Positions 24,910-34,079 are shown, numbered from the stretch's first letter. The stretch: DNA of 64,000 nucleotides from Actinacidiphila oryziradicis (GCF_005047355.1 NZ_SUMC01000003.1:124001-188000), one strand, 5' to 3'. Translations and numbers: made by a program. Notes: generated by a model not told the origin, from the sequence alone.

Positions 24910-26369
24910 GCCGTCCCCATTCCGGTCACCGGGCCGGTGACAGCTTCCGTGATCTCTCCGTCGGGCCAGCGCAGCCCGACGCCCTGCCCGCTGACCAGTT
25001 CCCCGCAGACGGCACCGGTGGCGGGGCCGGCCGGCAGCGGTGCCCGGCCCGGGATGTCTGCGGTGAGCATCGCGAAGCCGGGGAAGCAGGTCAGCCAGTC
25101 GCCCATGGCGGCGTCCTGCGGCCGGGGCATGGCGGCGATGTCCAGGACCGCCGCGCAGCCGCTCGCCTCGGCGAGCATGCCGAGGGTGCCGGCGATGCCT
25201 GCCATGGACACGTCCTTCGCGGCGGCGGGCCTCGTGGCGCCCACCGCGCCGAGCATCGCCCGGAGTTCGTCCGTACGGCGCCGGGTCGTCGAGTCCCACT
25301 GGCGGCCCCGGTATCCGGACCGCCAGCCGCCGCCGAGGTCGGCGGTGAGCCGGACCCGGTGCCCGGGACGTCCGCCGCCGCCGGGCACGGGGTGGCCGGT
25401 GCGGCCGAGTGCGGTCACCGACAGGGCGGCCGGCACGCCGAGCTGGGTGTGGCCGCCGAGCACCGGTATCCCGTATGCCACGGCCGCGCGCCGCAGTCCG
25501 GCCAGTACCCGGGCGGCGTGCGAGGCGTCGGGCGCGCCGAGTGCGTCGAGGAGCCCGACCGGGGTCGCGCCCATCGCCGACAGGTCGTTGACGTTGACCA
25601 GGACCGAGCACCAGCCGGCCCACTCCGGGTCCCGTTCGACCATGGACGGGACGATGGCGTCGCAGGCGGCGACGAGATCGCTGCCGGGCACGGGGGCGCC
25701 GTCGTCCCCGACGAAGCCGCTGCCGCCAGGGGCCAGCCCGGCCAGCAGCGGGCCCAGGGCGGCCTTGGTGGCCGAGGCCTGGGCGCCGATCCGGCCGATC
25801 GGCCGGCGCATCAGCACATGCGGTGAGCCGGCGACCGCGACCGGCCGTACCCGCCGCCAGCCGAGCCGCTGGAACAGCGGCTCGTTGCACGCCTGGACCG
25901 TCGCCTCGAAGCGCAGCGCGCCCTCCGACTCGGCGCGGGCGCAGGCGGCGCGGACGAGGGCCGCGCCGATCCCCTGCGGGCCGCGCGCGTGGCGGGCGAC
26001 GACGAGGCGGCCGCCCGTCCACCAGCCGATGTCCGGTCCGTCGTCGGCGGGGCCGAGCCGGACGCCGCCGACGACGCAGCCGTCGCGGTCCCGGGCCACC
26101 AGGACGAGGGTGCGGGGATCGTCGTCGCGGTCGTCGAGGTCATGGCCGTCGAACAGCCCCTGCTCCTCGACGAACGCCTGCCGCCGCAGCCGGCGGTAGG
26201 GGTCCAGGGCGGCCGGACCGTCGGCCTCCTCGATGCGGAAGCGGGGCTGCCGCGCCAGGGTGCTGCGGTCGCCGAGCAGGGCGAGGATGTCGCCGAGCGC
26301 AGGACCCGCCGGGGCGAGGACTCCTCCGTCGAGCCCGGTCTGGGCGTGGGGAGCCGGTATCGTACTCAT
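24906..26369 (-). CDS. GNAT acetyltransferase fused to AIR-synthase-like domain (MSMEG_0567 / Sll0786-Sll0787)
   Basis: 487 residues. Residues 40-180 are a GNAT domain (RLRRQAFVEEQGLFDGHD, ARGPQGIGAALVRAACARAE, RLGWRRVRP). Residues 190-487 are a PurM/AIR-synthase-like ATP-binding fold (GGSGFVGDDGAPVPGSDLV, WCSVLVNVNDLSAMGATPVG, GIPVLGGHTQLGVP, KDVSMAGIAGTLGML). In cyanobacteria the halves are separate genes; the actinobacterial form is fused. ATG 26369 lies in an ATGA overlap with the radical SAM stop. The joint reaction is unknown; the AIR-synthase half predicts ATP-driven activation of an amide or formyl oxygen. Confidence 0.9.
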   Translation of the reverse strand: MSTIPAPHAQTGLDGGVLAPAGPALGDILALLGDRSTLARQPRFRIEEADGPAALDPYRRLRRQAFVEEQGLFDGHDLDDRDDDPRTLVLVARDRDGCVVGGVRLGPADDGPDIGWWTGGRLVVARHARGPQGIGAALVRAACARAESEGALRFEATVQACNEPLFQRLGWRRVRPVAVAGSPHVLMRRPIGRIGAQASATKAALGPLLAGLAPGGSGFVGDDGAPVPGSDLVAACDAIVPSMVERDPEWAGWCSVLVNVNDLSAMGATPVGLLDALGAPDASHAARVLAGLRRAAVAYGIPVLGGHTQLGVPAALSVTALGRTGHPVPGGGGRPGHRVRLTADLGGGWRSGYRGRQWDSTTRRRTDELRAMLGAVGATRPAAAKDVSMAGIAGTLGMLAEASGCAAVLDIAAMPRPQDAAMGDWLTCFPGFAMLTADIPGRAPLPAGPATGAVCGELVSGQGVGLRWPDGEITEAVTGPVTGMGTA

Positions 26370-27535
26370 CCGCCCGCCGTCCGCAGCACGCTGCATGCGC
26401 CGCACGCCGCGCAGCCGGCCTTCTGGTCGGCGCCGGACATCCCGGCGGAGCGCAGCTTCAGGGCGACCCGCTCGGTGACGTACCGCAGCAGCTCCGGGTC
26501 CGGGGCGCCGATGCCGTCGCGGGCGGCGAGGGTGCCGCGCATCGGGCGGAACGGCACGACGAACGGGTACACCCCGCGGTCGATCAGCCGTCCGGCCCCC
26601 GCGATCAGCTCGTCGGGATCCTCACCGAGGCCGACCAGCAGGTATGTCGAGACGCGGTTGGGCCCGAAGACCCGCACGGCCTCGTCCCAGGCCGCCTCGT
26701 AGCCGGCCATCGGGACGGTGGATTTCCCCGGCATCCAGCGGCGGCGCACCTCGTCGTCGAGTGCCTCGGCATGGATGCCGATGGCGGTCGCCCCGGCGTC
26801 GTGCAGTTCGCGGATCCAGGACAGGTCACCGGGCGGCTCGCACTGCACCTGGATCGGCAGGCCGGGTACGGCGGCCAGTACGGCGCGGACGGCGCGGGCC
26901 AGGCCGCGGGCGCCCCGGTCGGGGCCGGTGGTGGTGCCGGTGGTCATCACCATCTGCTTGACGCCGTCGAGGCGGACCGCGGCCTCGGCGACCTCGGCGA
27001 GCTGTGCCGGGGTCTTGGCGGCCACCGTCGCGCCGGAGCGCAGCGACTCCTCGATGGTGCAGAAGCGGCAGCGGTCGGGCTCGGCGTAGCGGATGCAGGT
27101 CTGGACGACGGTGGTGGCGAGCACGTCGGCGCCGTGCAGGCGGGCGATCTGCTCGTACCGGACGCCGTCGGCGGTCGTCAGGTCGTAGAACTTCGGCCGG
27201 CGGACGGTCCGCAGGGTGAGCCCGGTGTCCTCCTCGCCGAGCCAGACCCTGCCGTCGCGGACGGTGTAGGGGCTGTCGGGGTTGGTGGGGAGGGCGGCGT
27301 TGGCACCGTCGGCGGAACCGCTCCCCATGACGAAGTGGCCGTCGTCACTCGGTCCCGCGCCTTCCGGCCGCCGTACGGGTGCTTCCATCCGTACGCCGTG
27401 CAGGGCGAGTTCGGCGCGGGTGAGGATCCTGACATCGGTCCTGGCCGGCGCGGAGCCGCCGCTTGCGCAGCCGCTGCCGGCGCGGGGCGTGTCCTGCTGA
27501 GCCTCCCCGGTGGGGGGGACGGTGCCAACGCTCAT
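26366..27535 (-). CDS. MSMEG_0568-type radical SAM protein (Nit1C operon)
   Basis: 389 residues. A cluster motif with unusual spacing, C-x8-C-x2-C, lies in TCIRYAEPDRCRFCTIEESL; family features follow: QMVMTTGTTTGPDRGARGLA, PIQVQCEPPGDLSWI, GIHAEALDDEVRRRWMPGKS. The C-terminus adds CAACGACS, probably a second Fe-S or substrate-binding cysteine set. Radical SAM partner of the nitrogen-starvation cluster (Sll0785/NitB); its product was reported as raised during growth on cyanide in other bacteria. ATG 27535 follows GAGGGGA, 10 nt after the upstream stop. Exact chemistry is not known. Confidence 0.92.
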   Translation of the reverse strand: MSVGTVPPTGEAQQDTPRAGSGCASGGSAPARTDVRILTRAELALHGVRMEAPVRRPEGAGPSDDGHFVMGSGSADGANAALPTNPDSPYTVRDGRVWLGEEDTGLTLRTVRRPKFYDLTTADGVRYEQIARLHGADVLATTVVQTCIRYAEPDRCRFCTIEESLRSGATVAAKTPAQLAEVAEAAVRLDGVKQMVMTTGTTTGPDRGARGLARAVRAVLAAVPGLPIQVQCEPPGDLSWIRELHDAGATAIGIHAEALDDEVRRRWMPGKSTVPMAGYEAAWDEAVRVFGPNRVSTYLLVGLGEDPDELIAGAGRLIDRGVYPFVVPFRPMRGTLAARDGIGAPDPELLRYVTERVALKLRSAGMSGADQKAGCAACGACSVLRTAGG

Positions 27536-27545
27536 GTCGTTCCCC

Positions 27546-28067
27546 TCAGAGCTGGTAGGTGGAGTTGATGATCGCGCCCTTGCGGGCGTAGTGGATCAGG
27601 GCGTCCTGTACGTCCAGCGGGTGGGTCGGGATGACGCCCTCGATCAGGTCCTCCTCACGGGCGCCGTGCAGGGAGAGGCCGAATCGGCAGCAGTAGACCT
27701 TGCCGCCCTCGGCGATGAAGGTCTTGAGCTGGTTGTTGATGTTGTGCTCGCCGGGGAACGCGGAGTTGCCGGTGGTGGGGAAGCCGCGGGTGGCGAGGCA
27801 GTTGAGAGAGCCGGGGCCGTAGAAGTAGATGGCGGTCTCGAAGCCCTTGCGCAGTGCGCGGGTGGCCTGGAGTACGGCGACGAAGCTGACGGAGGACTCG
27901 TGGGCGATGCCGTGGACGAGGGTGAAGTAGGTCTCGCCGTCCTCGGCCTTGTAGTCCGGGAAGACCTTGGTGCTGCCGTAGATGGTGGAGCCCTCGGGGA
28001 GGGAGGGGTGCGGGATCTCGGTGAGGCTCTGCTTCTCGATGTCGCTGAGTTCCACGGTGTCGGTCAT
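27546..28067 (-). CDS. MSMEG_0572/Sll0783-type nitrogen starvation response protein
   Basis: 173 residues. SSVSFVAVLQATRALRKGFE, TAIYFYGPGSLNCLATRGFP, INNQLKTFIAEGGKVYCCRF and LIEGVIPTHPLDVQDALIHY match the Sll0783 family, which has a DsrE-like flavour (an interior Cys pair YCCRF). Sll0783 in Synechocystis is among the most strongly induced genes on nitrogen loss and affects polyhydroxybutyrate. ATG 28067 has GGAGGAG upstream. Part of the nine-gene operon; catalytic or carrier role unknown. Confidence 0.93.
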   Translation of the reverse strand: MTDTVELSDIEKQSLTEIPHPSLPEGSTIYGSTKVFPDYKAEDGETYFTLVHGIAHESSVSFVAVLQATRALRKGFETAIYFYGPGSLNCLATRGFPTTGNSAFPGEHNINNQLKTFIAEGGKVYCCRFGLSLHGAREEDLIEGVIPTHPLDVQDALIHYARKGAIINSTYQL

Positions 28068-28112
28068 GGCTGGTTCTCCTCCTGCGGGAATGGGTTGAGG
28101 GTTGACGGGGAG

Positions 28113-28940
28113 TCAGTCGTAGAGCGTGGCGAAGGTGTCGCGGAAGACGAGCTCGCCGAGCTCACCACCGCCGGCCGCGGCGCTGAGGCGGGCGAACTCC
28201 CCGCTGAAGTCGCCCCACGGCTGGTCGCTGGCGAAGAGCACGCGGTCGTGGCCGATACCGCGGCGCTCGATCTCCCGGGCCAGCCAGTACGGCGCGAAGC
28301 CGATGGCCCAGGAGAGGTCGGTGTAGACGCGCTTGCCGGCCGCGATCCAGTCGAAGAACCGGGAGCCGACAAGCTTGATGTGGCCGCTCATCCCGCCGCC
28401 GAAGTGCACCAGGTGCACCGGCACACGGTCGGCGTACCACTCCACCAGGTTGCCGACCTCGTCTATGTCGGAGGCGGCACCGGGGGAGGTATGGACATGG
28501 ACGACCAGGCCGAGGCGTTCGGCCTCCTGGAAGATCCGGTCCAGCTGGGGGCGGCAGGCCGGGTCGGTGGCCCGGCCGCCGAGCAGGAAGCTGAGCTTCA
28601 GGGCCCGTACGCCGTCCTCGCCGGCCAGCGCGAGGGCGCGCGCGGTGCGGTGCTCGTCCTCGGGGCGCGGGGAGACCCACAGTCCGGCGCGGATCCGGTC
28701 GTCGCTCTGGGCCGCCTCGATGACCAGCTCGTTGAAGGAGAAGGCGATCTCCGGGTCGGGCACCCCGTAGTTGGGGATGACCAGGGCACGTTCGGTGCCC
28801 TCGGCGTCGAGGTCGGCGATGAGCTGCTTGACGGTGGCGCGGGCGGTGCTGTCGGGGCGGACGGCCGGGCCGCCGTAGAAGGGATACGCGGGCAGCACAC
28901 CCAGGTGGCGGTGCGCGTCGGAGATCTGGCGTTCGGTCAC
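28113..28940 (-). CDS. Amidohydrolase-family protein in the Nit1C operon
   Basis: 275 residues. TIM-barrel amidohydrolase-2 features: ISDAHRHLGVLPAYPF (H-x-H), LVIPNYGVPDPEIAFSF, VRALKLSFLLGG with a candidate bridging Lys/His region, GLVVHVHTSPGA, VHLVHFGGG, and LFASDQPWGDFSGEF (metal Asp near the end). GTG 28940 has GAGGGGAT 7 nt upstream. It is not one of the core Sll0783-Sll0787 genes but is inside the operon, between the flavoprotein and the Sll0783 homologue, so it probably hydrolyses or decarboxylates a pathway intermediate. Confidence 0.88.
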   Translation of the reverse strand: MTERQISDAHRHLGVLPAYPFYGGPAVRPDSTARATVKQLIADLDAEGTERALVIPNYGVPDPEIAFSFNELVIEAAQSDDRIRAGLWVSPRPEDEHRTARALALAGEDGVRALKLSFLLGGRATDPACRPQLDRIFQEAERLGLVVHVHTSPGAASDIDEVGNLVEWYADRVPVHLVHFGGGMSGHIKLVGSRFFDWIAAGKRVYTDLSWAIGFAPYWLAREIERRGIGHDRVLFASDQPWGDFSGEFARLSAAAGGGELGELVFRDTFATLYD

Positions 28941-28952
28941 TGGTACATCCCC

Positions 28953-30269
28953 TCAGCCCACCGGAAGCGCGGCGGCCAGCGCCATGGGCGCACCGGTGAG
29001 CGTGCCGCAGACATCGGCGAGGCGGCGCGAGGCGTCGATGTGCCCGGCCAGGAATTCCGCGTCCCGGCCCACCGCCTCGAAGCGCCCGGACCCCCAGCTG
29101 TACTGCCAGGGCAGGCCCAGGAAGTGCAGCCCCGGGCAGCTGGTGGCGCCGCGCCGGTGCATCGGGTAGCCACGGCCGTCGAAGACGGGTATCTCGATCC
29201 AGCGGTGGTCGCGGGCGAAGCCGGTGGACCAGATCACCGAGGTGATTCCGGCCGCTGCCAGATCGACGTCGTGCGGCTGCTCGGACGGCTCCCACACCGG
29301 TACGTACCTGGGCTCCTCCGGAGCGTCGATGCCGTGGGCGGTGATGTGGGCGTCTATGGCGTCCTTGATGCCCTCGGCCACCGAGTCGGCGTGGTCCAGG
29401 GCGGCCTTCAGATCGTCGGCGAACTCCAGCGTCGCGCCATTGACGCCGGTCAGCCGGCCGTAGAGCCGCATGCCGTCCCGTGCGAAGGCCCGCAGGTCGA
29501 TGTCGCGTCCGCCGTCCCGGCCGGTGACGTAGTGATTCACCCGCATCCTTACGGCGTCGGCATCGCCGAACCTGTCGATGCCCTTGGCGTAGTGGCCCAT
29601 CTCGTCCAGCCAGGCGACGCAGTCGCGCCCCCGGTAGAACCGGGCCACGCGCGGTGCGCTGCCGACGGCCAGATGCACCTGCCGGCCCGCGAGGTGCAGG
29701 TCCTCGGCGATCTGGCAGCCGGACTGGCCGGTGCCGACCACCAGGACGGCGCCCTCCGGCAGCGGGCCGGGGTGGCGGTACCGCGAGGAGTGCAGCTGGG
29801 TCACCCCGGCCGGCAGCCGCTCGGCCATCCGGGGCACCGACGGCGTGTGGTAGGGGCCCGTGGCCACCACGACCTGGTCCGCGGTCAGGTCACCGGCCGT
29901 CGTGGAGAGCTCGAACACGCCGGTGGCGGCGCGCCGCAGCCTGGTGACGCTCACCCCCTCCACCAGCGGCGGGCGGAAGAAGGACACGTAGTCCTCCAGA
30001 TACCGCAGGATCTCGTCCCGGACCATGAAGCCGTCCGGGTCCGGGCCCCGGTAGGGGAAACCGGGCAGCTTGCACTGCCAGTTGGGGGTGACCAGGCAGA
30101 AGGAGTCCCAGCGGCGCTCGCGCCACTCGTGCCCGGCCCGGTTGGCCTCGATCACGATGTGCTCGATGCCGCGCTCGCGCAGGCAGTAGCTGACGGACAG
30201 CCCCGCCTGACCGCCGCCGACGACGGCCACGGGGTAGTGGGCGCCGGCGAGTTCCGTGGTCACCGTCAC
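28953..30269 (-). CDS. MSMEG_0569-type flavin-dependent oxidoreductase (Nit1C operon)
   Basis: 438 residues. FAD site [19 protein letters not shown] at the N-terminus, NADPH site [20 protein letters not shown] near residue 170, and the conserved [20 protein letters not shown] and [18 protein letters not shown]. Architecture is that of class B flavin monooxygenases/YUCCA-like enzymes. Such a reaction could N-oxygenate an amine, a sensible step toward a nitrile or cyanide-releasing compound; this is inference. GTG 30269 forms a GTGA overlap with the upstream small protein. Confidence 0.92.
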   Translation of the reverse strand: MTVTTELAGAHYPVAVVGGGQAGLSVSYCLRERGIEHIVIEANRAGHEWRERRWDSFCLVTPNWQCKLPGFPYRGPDPDGFMVRDEILRYLEDYVSFFRPPLVEGVSVTRLRRAATGVFELSTTAGDLTADQVVVATGPYHTPSVPRMAERLPAGVTQLHSSRYRHPGPLPEGAVLVVGTGQSGCQIAEDLHLAGRQVHLAVGSAPRVARFYRGRDCVAWLDEMGHYAKGIDRFGDADAVRMRVNHYVTGRDGGRDIDLRAFARDGMRLYGRLTGVNGATLEFADDLKAALDHADSVAEGIKDAIDAHITAHGIDAPEEPRYVPVWEPSEQPHDVDLAAAGITSVIWSTGFARDHRWIEIPVFDGRGYPMHRRGATSCPGLHFLGLPWQYSWGSGRFEAVGRDAEFLAGHIDASRRLADVCGTLTGAPMALAAALPVG

Positions 30270-30571
30270 CGGATGCTCCCGTCGGCGGCGAGCAGGGCCT
30301 CCACGGTCACTGTCGCGTCCGGTACGGCGGCGTACGCGGCGGCGGTGCTCTCGATCGCGGCCAGCTGGTCGGACGCTCCGGTGCACACGAACCCGTACTT
30401 CGCCCTGACCCTCTCACTCGCGATACCCAGCGCCTGCCTGCTCCGGTCGACGAAGTCGGCCAGCGGATAGGCGGTTCCCGGGGAGAAGAAATCCTCGATT
30501 ACGGTTGACGGGGAATAACAACGCTGGATTTCACCGTCCGGCCAGCGCACCCGGAAATGCATTTCGGGCAT
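30266..30571 (-). CDS. MSMEG_0570-type nitrogen starvation response protein
   Basis: 101 residues, starting [20 protein letters not shown], the diagnostic opening of the MSMEG_0570 family. [20 protein letters not shown] and [20 protein letters not shown] complete the match. First gene of the nine-gene minus-strand operon, with GGAGG upstream of ATG 30571. The 185 nt upstream hold the presumed operon promoter; I looked for a GlnR box there and did not find a convincing one. Function unknown. Confidence 0.92.
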   Translation of the reverse strand: MPEMHFRVRWPDGEIQRCYSPSTVIEDFFSPGTAYPLADFVDRSRQALGIASERVRAKYGFVCTGASDQLAAIESTAAAYAAVPDATVTVEALLAADGSIR

Positions 30572-30755
30572 CAGGTCCTCCAGGCAGGGCGGCGAGGTCT
30601 TGAGAGGACTTCGCCGCTGCTCGTGAGAACTACTTCAGCCAGATACGGTTACCGATCGATGTCATCCGGAATAAAGGCGTGTCAGCGAAACCTCACAGCG
30701 AGGCCGGGGTGCCGGGTCAGTGTCATTCCGGCGGGCTCGGGCCCGGACAGGCCGC

Positions 30756-30886
30756 AGGGCCCGTCCGGCCGTTGCGGCTGACAGGCCGTTGACGCGATGT
30801 GGCCGCGGGGTCGCGTGCCCTGGCGCTGGGGGCATCTCACAGCGCGGCGGGCCGCTCCTTCCTCCACGGACGGCCGGACAGGCCCT
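30756..30886. mobile_element. MITE-like element copy 1 (diverged)
   Basis: About 131 bp flanked by inverted termini AGGGCCCGTCCGGCCGT and ACGGCCGGACAGGCCCT (16 of 17 match). No coding capacity. Its right terminus, read on the minus strand as TAGGGCCTGTCC, provides the TAG stop of the HAD gene ending at 30885. Same terminus as copies at 47470 and 53480. No transposase is in the window. Confidence 0.6.
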
Positions 30887-31538
30887 AAGCGATGTGCAGG
30901 ACGAGGCTGCCGTCCGCGGCGGCCTCGACCCGTACCTGCTCCAGTGACTGCACCTGCGCGGTCGGGGCGTGCGCGGCCGCCCTGGAGCCGACCCCCACGA
31001 CCCGCATCCCCGCTGCCCGGCCGGCCGCGATGCCCGCCTCTGAGTCCTCGAACACCACGCAGTCCGCCGGCTCGAAGCCCAGCTCCGCGGCGCCCTTCAA
31101 GAATCCCTCCGGGTCCGGCTTGCTCGCGCTCACCCACTCCGCGGTCACCATCACCTCCGGCAGCGGAAGCGCCGCCGCGCCCATCCGGACCCGGGCCAGG
31201 GTCTCGGTGGCGGACGTCACCAGGGCGTGCGGCAGTTTCCGCAGGGAGGCCAGGAAGGCGGGCGCCCCGGCTATCGGCACGACGCCCTCGGTGTCGGTGA
31301 CCTCCTGCTCCAGGAGGCGGAGGTTGTCGGCGTAATTCTGCTCGACCGGACGGTCCGGGAGCAGCAGCGCCATGGTGGCGTAGCCCTGGCGGCCATGTAC
31401 GACCTCGATGACCGCGTCGCCGTCCAGGCCGTGTTCCGCTGCCCAGGCGCGCCATACGCGCTCCACGACCGCGTCGGAATTGACGAGGGTGCCGTCCATG
31501 TCGAGCAGGAGAGCGCGGGCGGTAAGCGTGGACGGCAT
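30885..31538 (-). CDS. HAD-IA phosphatase (phosphoglucomutase/sugar-phosphatase-like)
   Basis: 217 residues. Motif I ALLLDMDGTLVNSDAVVERV, motif II LPHALVTSATETLARVRM, motif III WVSASKPDPEGFLKGAAELG and motif IV DCVVFEDSEAGIAAGRAAGM are all present, with the helical cap of the 2-deoxyglucose-6-phosphatase/beta-phosphoglucomutase group between I and II. ATG 31538 has GAGGAG 6 nt upstream. Likely a small sugar-phosphate phosphatase; substrate not determinable. The stop codon lies in the end of a MITE copy. Confidence 0.92.
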   Translation of the reverse strand: MPSTLTARALLLDMDGTLVNSDAVVERVWRAWAAEHGLDGDAVIEVVHGRQGYATMALLLPDRPVEQNYADNLRLLEQEVTDTEGVVPIAGAPAFLASLRKLPHALVTSATETLARVRMGAAALPLPEVMVTAEWVSASKPDPEGFLKGAAELGFEPADCVVFEDSEAGIAAGRAAGMRVVGVGSRAAAHAPTAQVQSLEQVRVEAAADGSLVLHIA

Positions 31539-31657
31539 GCATGCTCCTCGGAGGTACTCAGTGGCCCCGCCCGCCGGTCAGGGGAAGCGGGCGGAACCAC
31601 TTTGTTCCTACACGATACAAAACCGGGGCGCTTCGCGCCAGCGGCTTCCGGATGCTG

Positions 31658-32224
31658 TCAGTCCGCCACGTACTGGAGGAGGCCCCACGTGAAGTGCGCC
31701 ACCCGCCGCGCGCCGTCCGCCGGGTCGGTGAAGGCCAGCCGCCAGCGGGTGGGCGCGTCGCCCTCCATCGGGACGACCGCCGGGAAGGCGGCGGCCACCT
31801 CGTCCACCACGCAGCACCAGGGCGCGAGGTCGGCGGCCGTGCGCAGCTCGGGAGAGGACGCGCCGGGGGCCCGTACGAGCCACTCGTTCCAGACGGCCCC
31901 GCCGCCGCCCGGGGCGACCAACACCTCGAAGCGCAGACCGGGCCAGAGCGGTACGGGCCACAGCAGTGCCCGGCACGACAGATCGCCGACCTGCCGGACG
32001 GCCGTGGTCTCCGGCGGCCCGAGGATCACGCGGTAGCGGCGTTCGCCGCGCGGGAAGGTGCGCGAGTGCTGCCAGGCCTGCCAGCGGCGGTGCGCCTCAC
32101 GCAACCCGGCCCGGGTCGCCCCGAGCGTTCGGAGCGCGTCCCCGACCAGCTCCGGCTGGTGGTCCGCCATCCGGCGCAGCAGCACGAGCTGGAACTCAAG
32201 CGGCCCGAAGCCGTCAATCGGCAC
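31658..32224 (-). CDS. Conserved hypothetical protein
   Basis: 188 residues with a GTG start. A helical N-terminal third ([40 protein letters not shown]) is followed by a beta-rich part ([49 protein letters not shown]). No signal peptide, membrane helix or catalytic motif is evident. I do not recognise the family. It has codon use like its neighbours and a plausible but weak RBS (GATCGGGGG). Confidence 0.6.
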   Translation of the reverse strand: MPIDGFGPLEFQLVLLRRMADHQPELVGDALRTLGATRAGLREAHRRWQAWQHSRTFPRGERRYRVILGPPETTAVRQVGDLSCRALLWPVPLWPGLRFEVLVAPGGGGAVWNEWLVRAPGASSPELRTAADLAPWCCVVDEVAAAFPAVVPMEGDAPTRWRLAFTDPADGARRVAHFTWGLLQYVAD

Positions 32225-32255
32225 CCCCCGATCCTAGGTCCTGTCCCGGCGCACG

Positions 32256-32645
32256 CTACTGCGCCCGCGGGATCAGACGCAGGCGTACCTCTTCTTCCTG
32301 GTCGCCCGACACATGGCCGAGCTCCTCCGCCTCGAAGACATCCTCAAGTACGTCCCTGACCTGGTGGACGAACACGGGGCAGCCCGAGAGGCCAACGCTG
32401 ACGGCACCGGCGAGAGGAGACGGCCGGGACTCGGCCGCGGCACGGGTCATGGCATCGACATCGATGGCCCACACCTTCGGATGCCCCGGCGCGCCCCCGG
32501 CCGCCGCCGAGGACTCCTGCGCCGGCTCCCGGCCGGCCGTAGCGGGGAAAGCGGTGGCGAGAGCGTCGTACACGGCGTCCACATCCTGCCGCGCGGAAGT
32601 GGTGAGAAGGACGTCGACATGGGTGTGGACGTGCTGGGTGGTCAT
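32256..32645 (-). CDS. Small conserved hypothetical protein
   Basis: 129 residues from ATG 32645, which has GGGAGGAG 8 nt upstream. A His-containing start (MTTQHVHTHVDVLLTTSARQ) and a two-strand pattern (VWAIDVDAMTRA, AVSVGLSGCPVFVHQVRDVL) suggest a ferredoxin-like small alpha/beta fold. It may be co-transcribed with the hypothetical gene 31 nt downstream. Function not recognised. Confidence 0.6.
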   Translation of the reverse strand: MTTQHVHTHVDVLLTTSARQDVDAVYDALATAFPATAGREPAQESSAAAGGAPGHPKVWAIDVDAMTRAAAESRPSPLAGAVSVGLSGCPVFVHQVRDVLEDVFEAEELGHVSGDQEEEVRLRLIPRAQ

Positions 32646-32849
32646 CGCGGGTGCTCCTCCCACGGCTGCGGGCTCGGGTGCGCCTGACCGGCGCGCCGTA
32701 CGCCGGGTGCCCGCCCCCGCCGCAGGTAAACGCGCGGGCGGCCCGGAGCACGCTCAGCGCCCGAGGCGCGGCTTACGCCTGGGGCCCTGTATCACCCGTG
32801 TGGCGGCCGGCACGGGTGTTATCCGGGCGCCGCTGGGGATACGTGCACA

Positions 32850-34043
32850 ATGCCAGCAGTCCCCGCGCAGCTGATCCCTCTGCTCAAACGGCGCCACGAT
32901 CCGGTCGTGGTACAGACTGTCCGCTCCGCGGTCGGCGCGACAATCGCGTACCAGGCGGCGCTGTGGCTGACCAACGAGCCGGCCCCGCTCACCGCCCCGC
33001 TGACCGCGCTGCTCGTCGTACAGGTCACCTTCTACGCGACGCTCACCACCGGGGTACGCAGAGCGGTGAGCGTGGTCGGCGGAGTGCTGATCGCCATCGG
33101 ATTCGGTGCGCTCGTGGGACTGACGTGGTGGAGCCTGGGCATCCTCATCCTCGCCTCGCTGGTCACCGGCCACTTTCTCAAGGTCGACGAGTTCGTGGCC
33201 GAGGTCGCGATCAGCGCCATGCTGGTGCTCGGAGTGGCCCACCAGGCCGCGGCCGCGTGGGACCGGGTCCTGGAGACGCTGATCGGCGCAGCTGTCGGCG
33301 TACTGCTGAACGCGCTGTTCGCGCCGCCGGTCTTCCTGCGGCCCGCAGGCGAGGCGGTGGAGGACCTGGCCTGCAAAATGCGCCTGCTGCTGGAACGTAT
33401 CGGCGAGGAACTCGGCCAGGGCGCGACGGCGGACCAGGCCGAGTCCTGGCTGCACGAGGCACGCCGGCTCAACAGCGAGATCGCCCGAGTGGACGCGGAG
33501 CTGTCCCGGGCCGAGGAGAGCACCCGGCTCAACCCACGGGTCCGCCATGGCATGCAGGTGCGGATCGTGCTGCGCAGCGGCCTGGACACCCTCGAGATCT
33601 GCGCCGTCGTCCTGCGCACCCTGTGCCGCTCGCTGAGCGACCTCGCCCGCCCCCGCGAGGGATACCCGCCGCTGTACGACGAGGAGATCGCCGCCGGCCT
33701 CCAGGAGGTGCTGCGGCACGTGGCCGACGCCGTCGACAACTTCGGCCGCCTGATCACCGCGCAGGTCACCGCGGGCGCCGAGCGCGCGGAGGCCCAACTC
33801 GCCCGGGCCCTGACCGAAGGGCGCGCCGCCCGGGCGCGCGTCGCACGGCTGTTGCGCTCCGAAACCGACCGGGACGTCGAGCGCTGGGAACTGCACGGAG
33901 CCCTGCTGGCCAACATCGACCGGCTGCTGGACGAACTGGACGTCGAGAAACGATCGCACTGGCTGGCGACGGAGTTCGACCGTTACACCCGGACCCGCCA
34001 GGCCCCGGGGGTGTTGCTGCACCGTATCCGGCGGCGGCCCTGA
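32850..34043 (+). CDS. FUSC/aromatic-acid-exporter-family membrane protein
   Basis: 397 residues. An N-terminal membrane domain of about six helices (VGATIAYQAALWLTNEP, APLTALLVVQVTFYATL, VVGGVLIAIGFGALVGL, LGILILASLVTGHFLKV, AAVGVLLNALFAPPVF) is followed by a long cytoplasmic helical domain with coiled-coil character. This is the layout of FUSC/ArAE exporters related to YdhK/AaeB. Likely exports aromatic or other weak acids; not proven. A 9-bp hairpin terminator follows. Confidence 0.87.
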   Translation: MPAVPAQLIPLLKRRHDPVVVQTVRSAVGATIAYQAALWLTNEPAPLTAPLTALLVVQVTFYATLTTGVRRAVSVVGGVLIAIGFGALVGLTWWSLGILILASLVTGHFLKVDEFVAEVAISAMLVLGVAHQAAAAWDRVLETLIGAAVGVLLNALFAPPVFLRPAGEAVEDLACKMRLLLERIGEELGQGATADQAESWLHEARRLNSEIARVDAELSRAEESTRLNPRVRHGMQVRIVLRSGLDTLEICAVVLRTLCRSLSDLARPREGYPPLYDEEIAAGLQEVLRHVADAVDNFGRLITAQVTAGAERAEAQLARALTEGRAARARVARLLRSETDRDVERWELHGALLANIDRLLDELDVEKRSHWLATEFDRYTRTRQAPGVLLHRIRRRP

Positions 34044-34048
34044 GACTT

Positions 34049-34079
34049 GGAGGCCGCCCCACCTATTCGCGCGGCCTCC
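34049..34079 (+). terminator. Hairpin after the FUSC gene
   Basis: GGAGGCCGC and GCGGCCTCC pair around a 13-nt loop, 5 nt past the stop codon. The remaining 175 nt before the convergent peptidoglycan-binding gene hold nothing I recognise. Confidence 0.65.

Noticed and set aside
27510-30470. Very long open frame on the plus strand, opposite the Nit1C operon (almost 1000 codons)
   Set aside because: It is the mirror of strongly biased GC3 genes on the minus strand; its composition (Val/Gly/Asp-rich without domains) is that of an antisense shadow, and all real motifs are on the minus strand.
30572-30755. Possible GlnR box upstream of the nitrogen-starvation operon
   Set aside because: GTGTCAGCGAAAC looks suggestive but the spacing does not fit gTnAC-n6-GaAAC repeats; no acceptable alignment was found.
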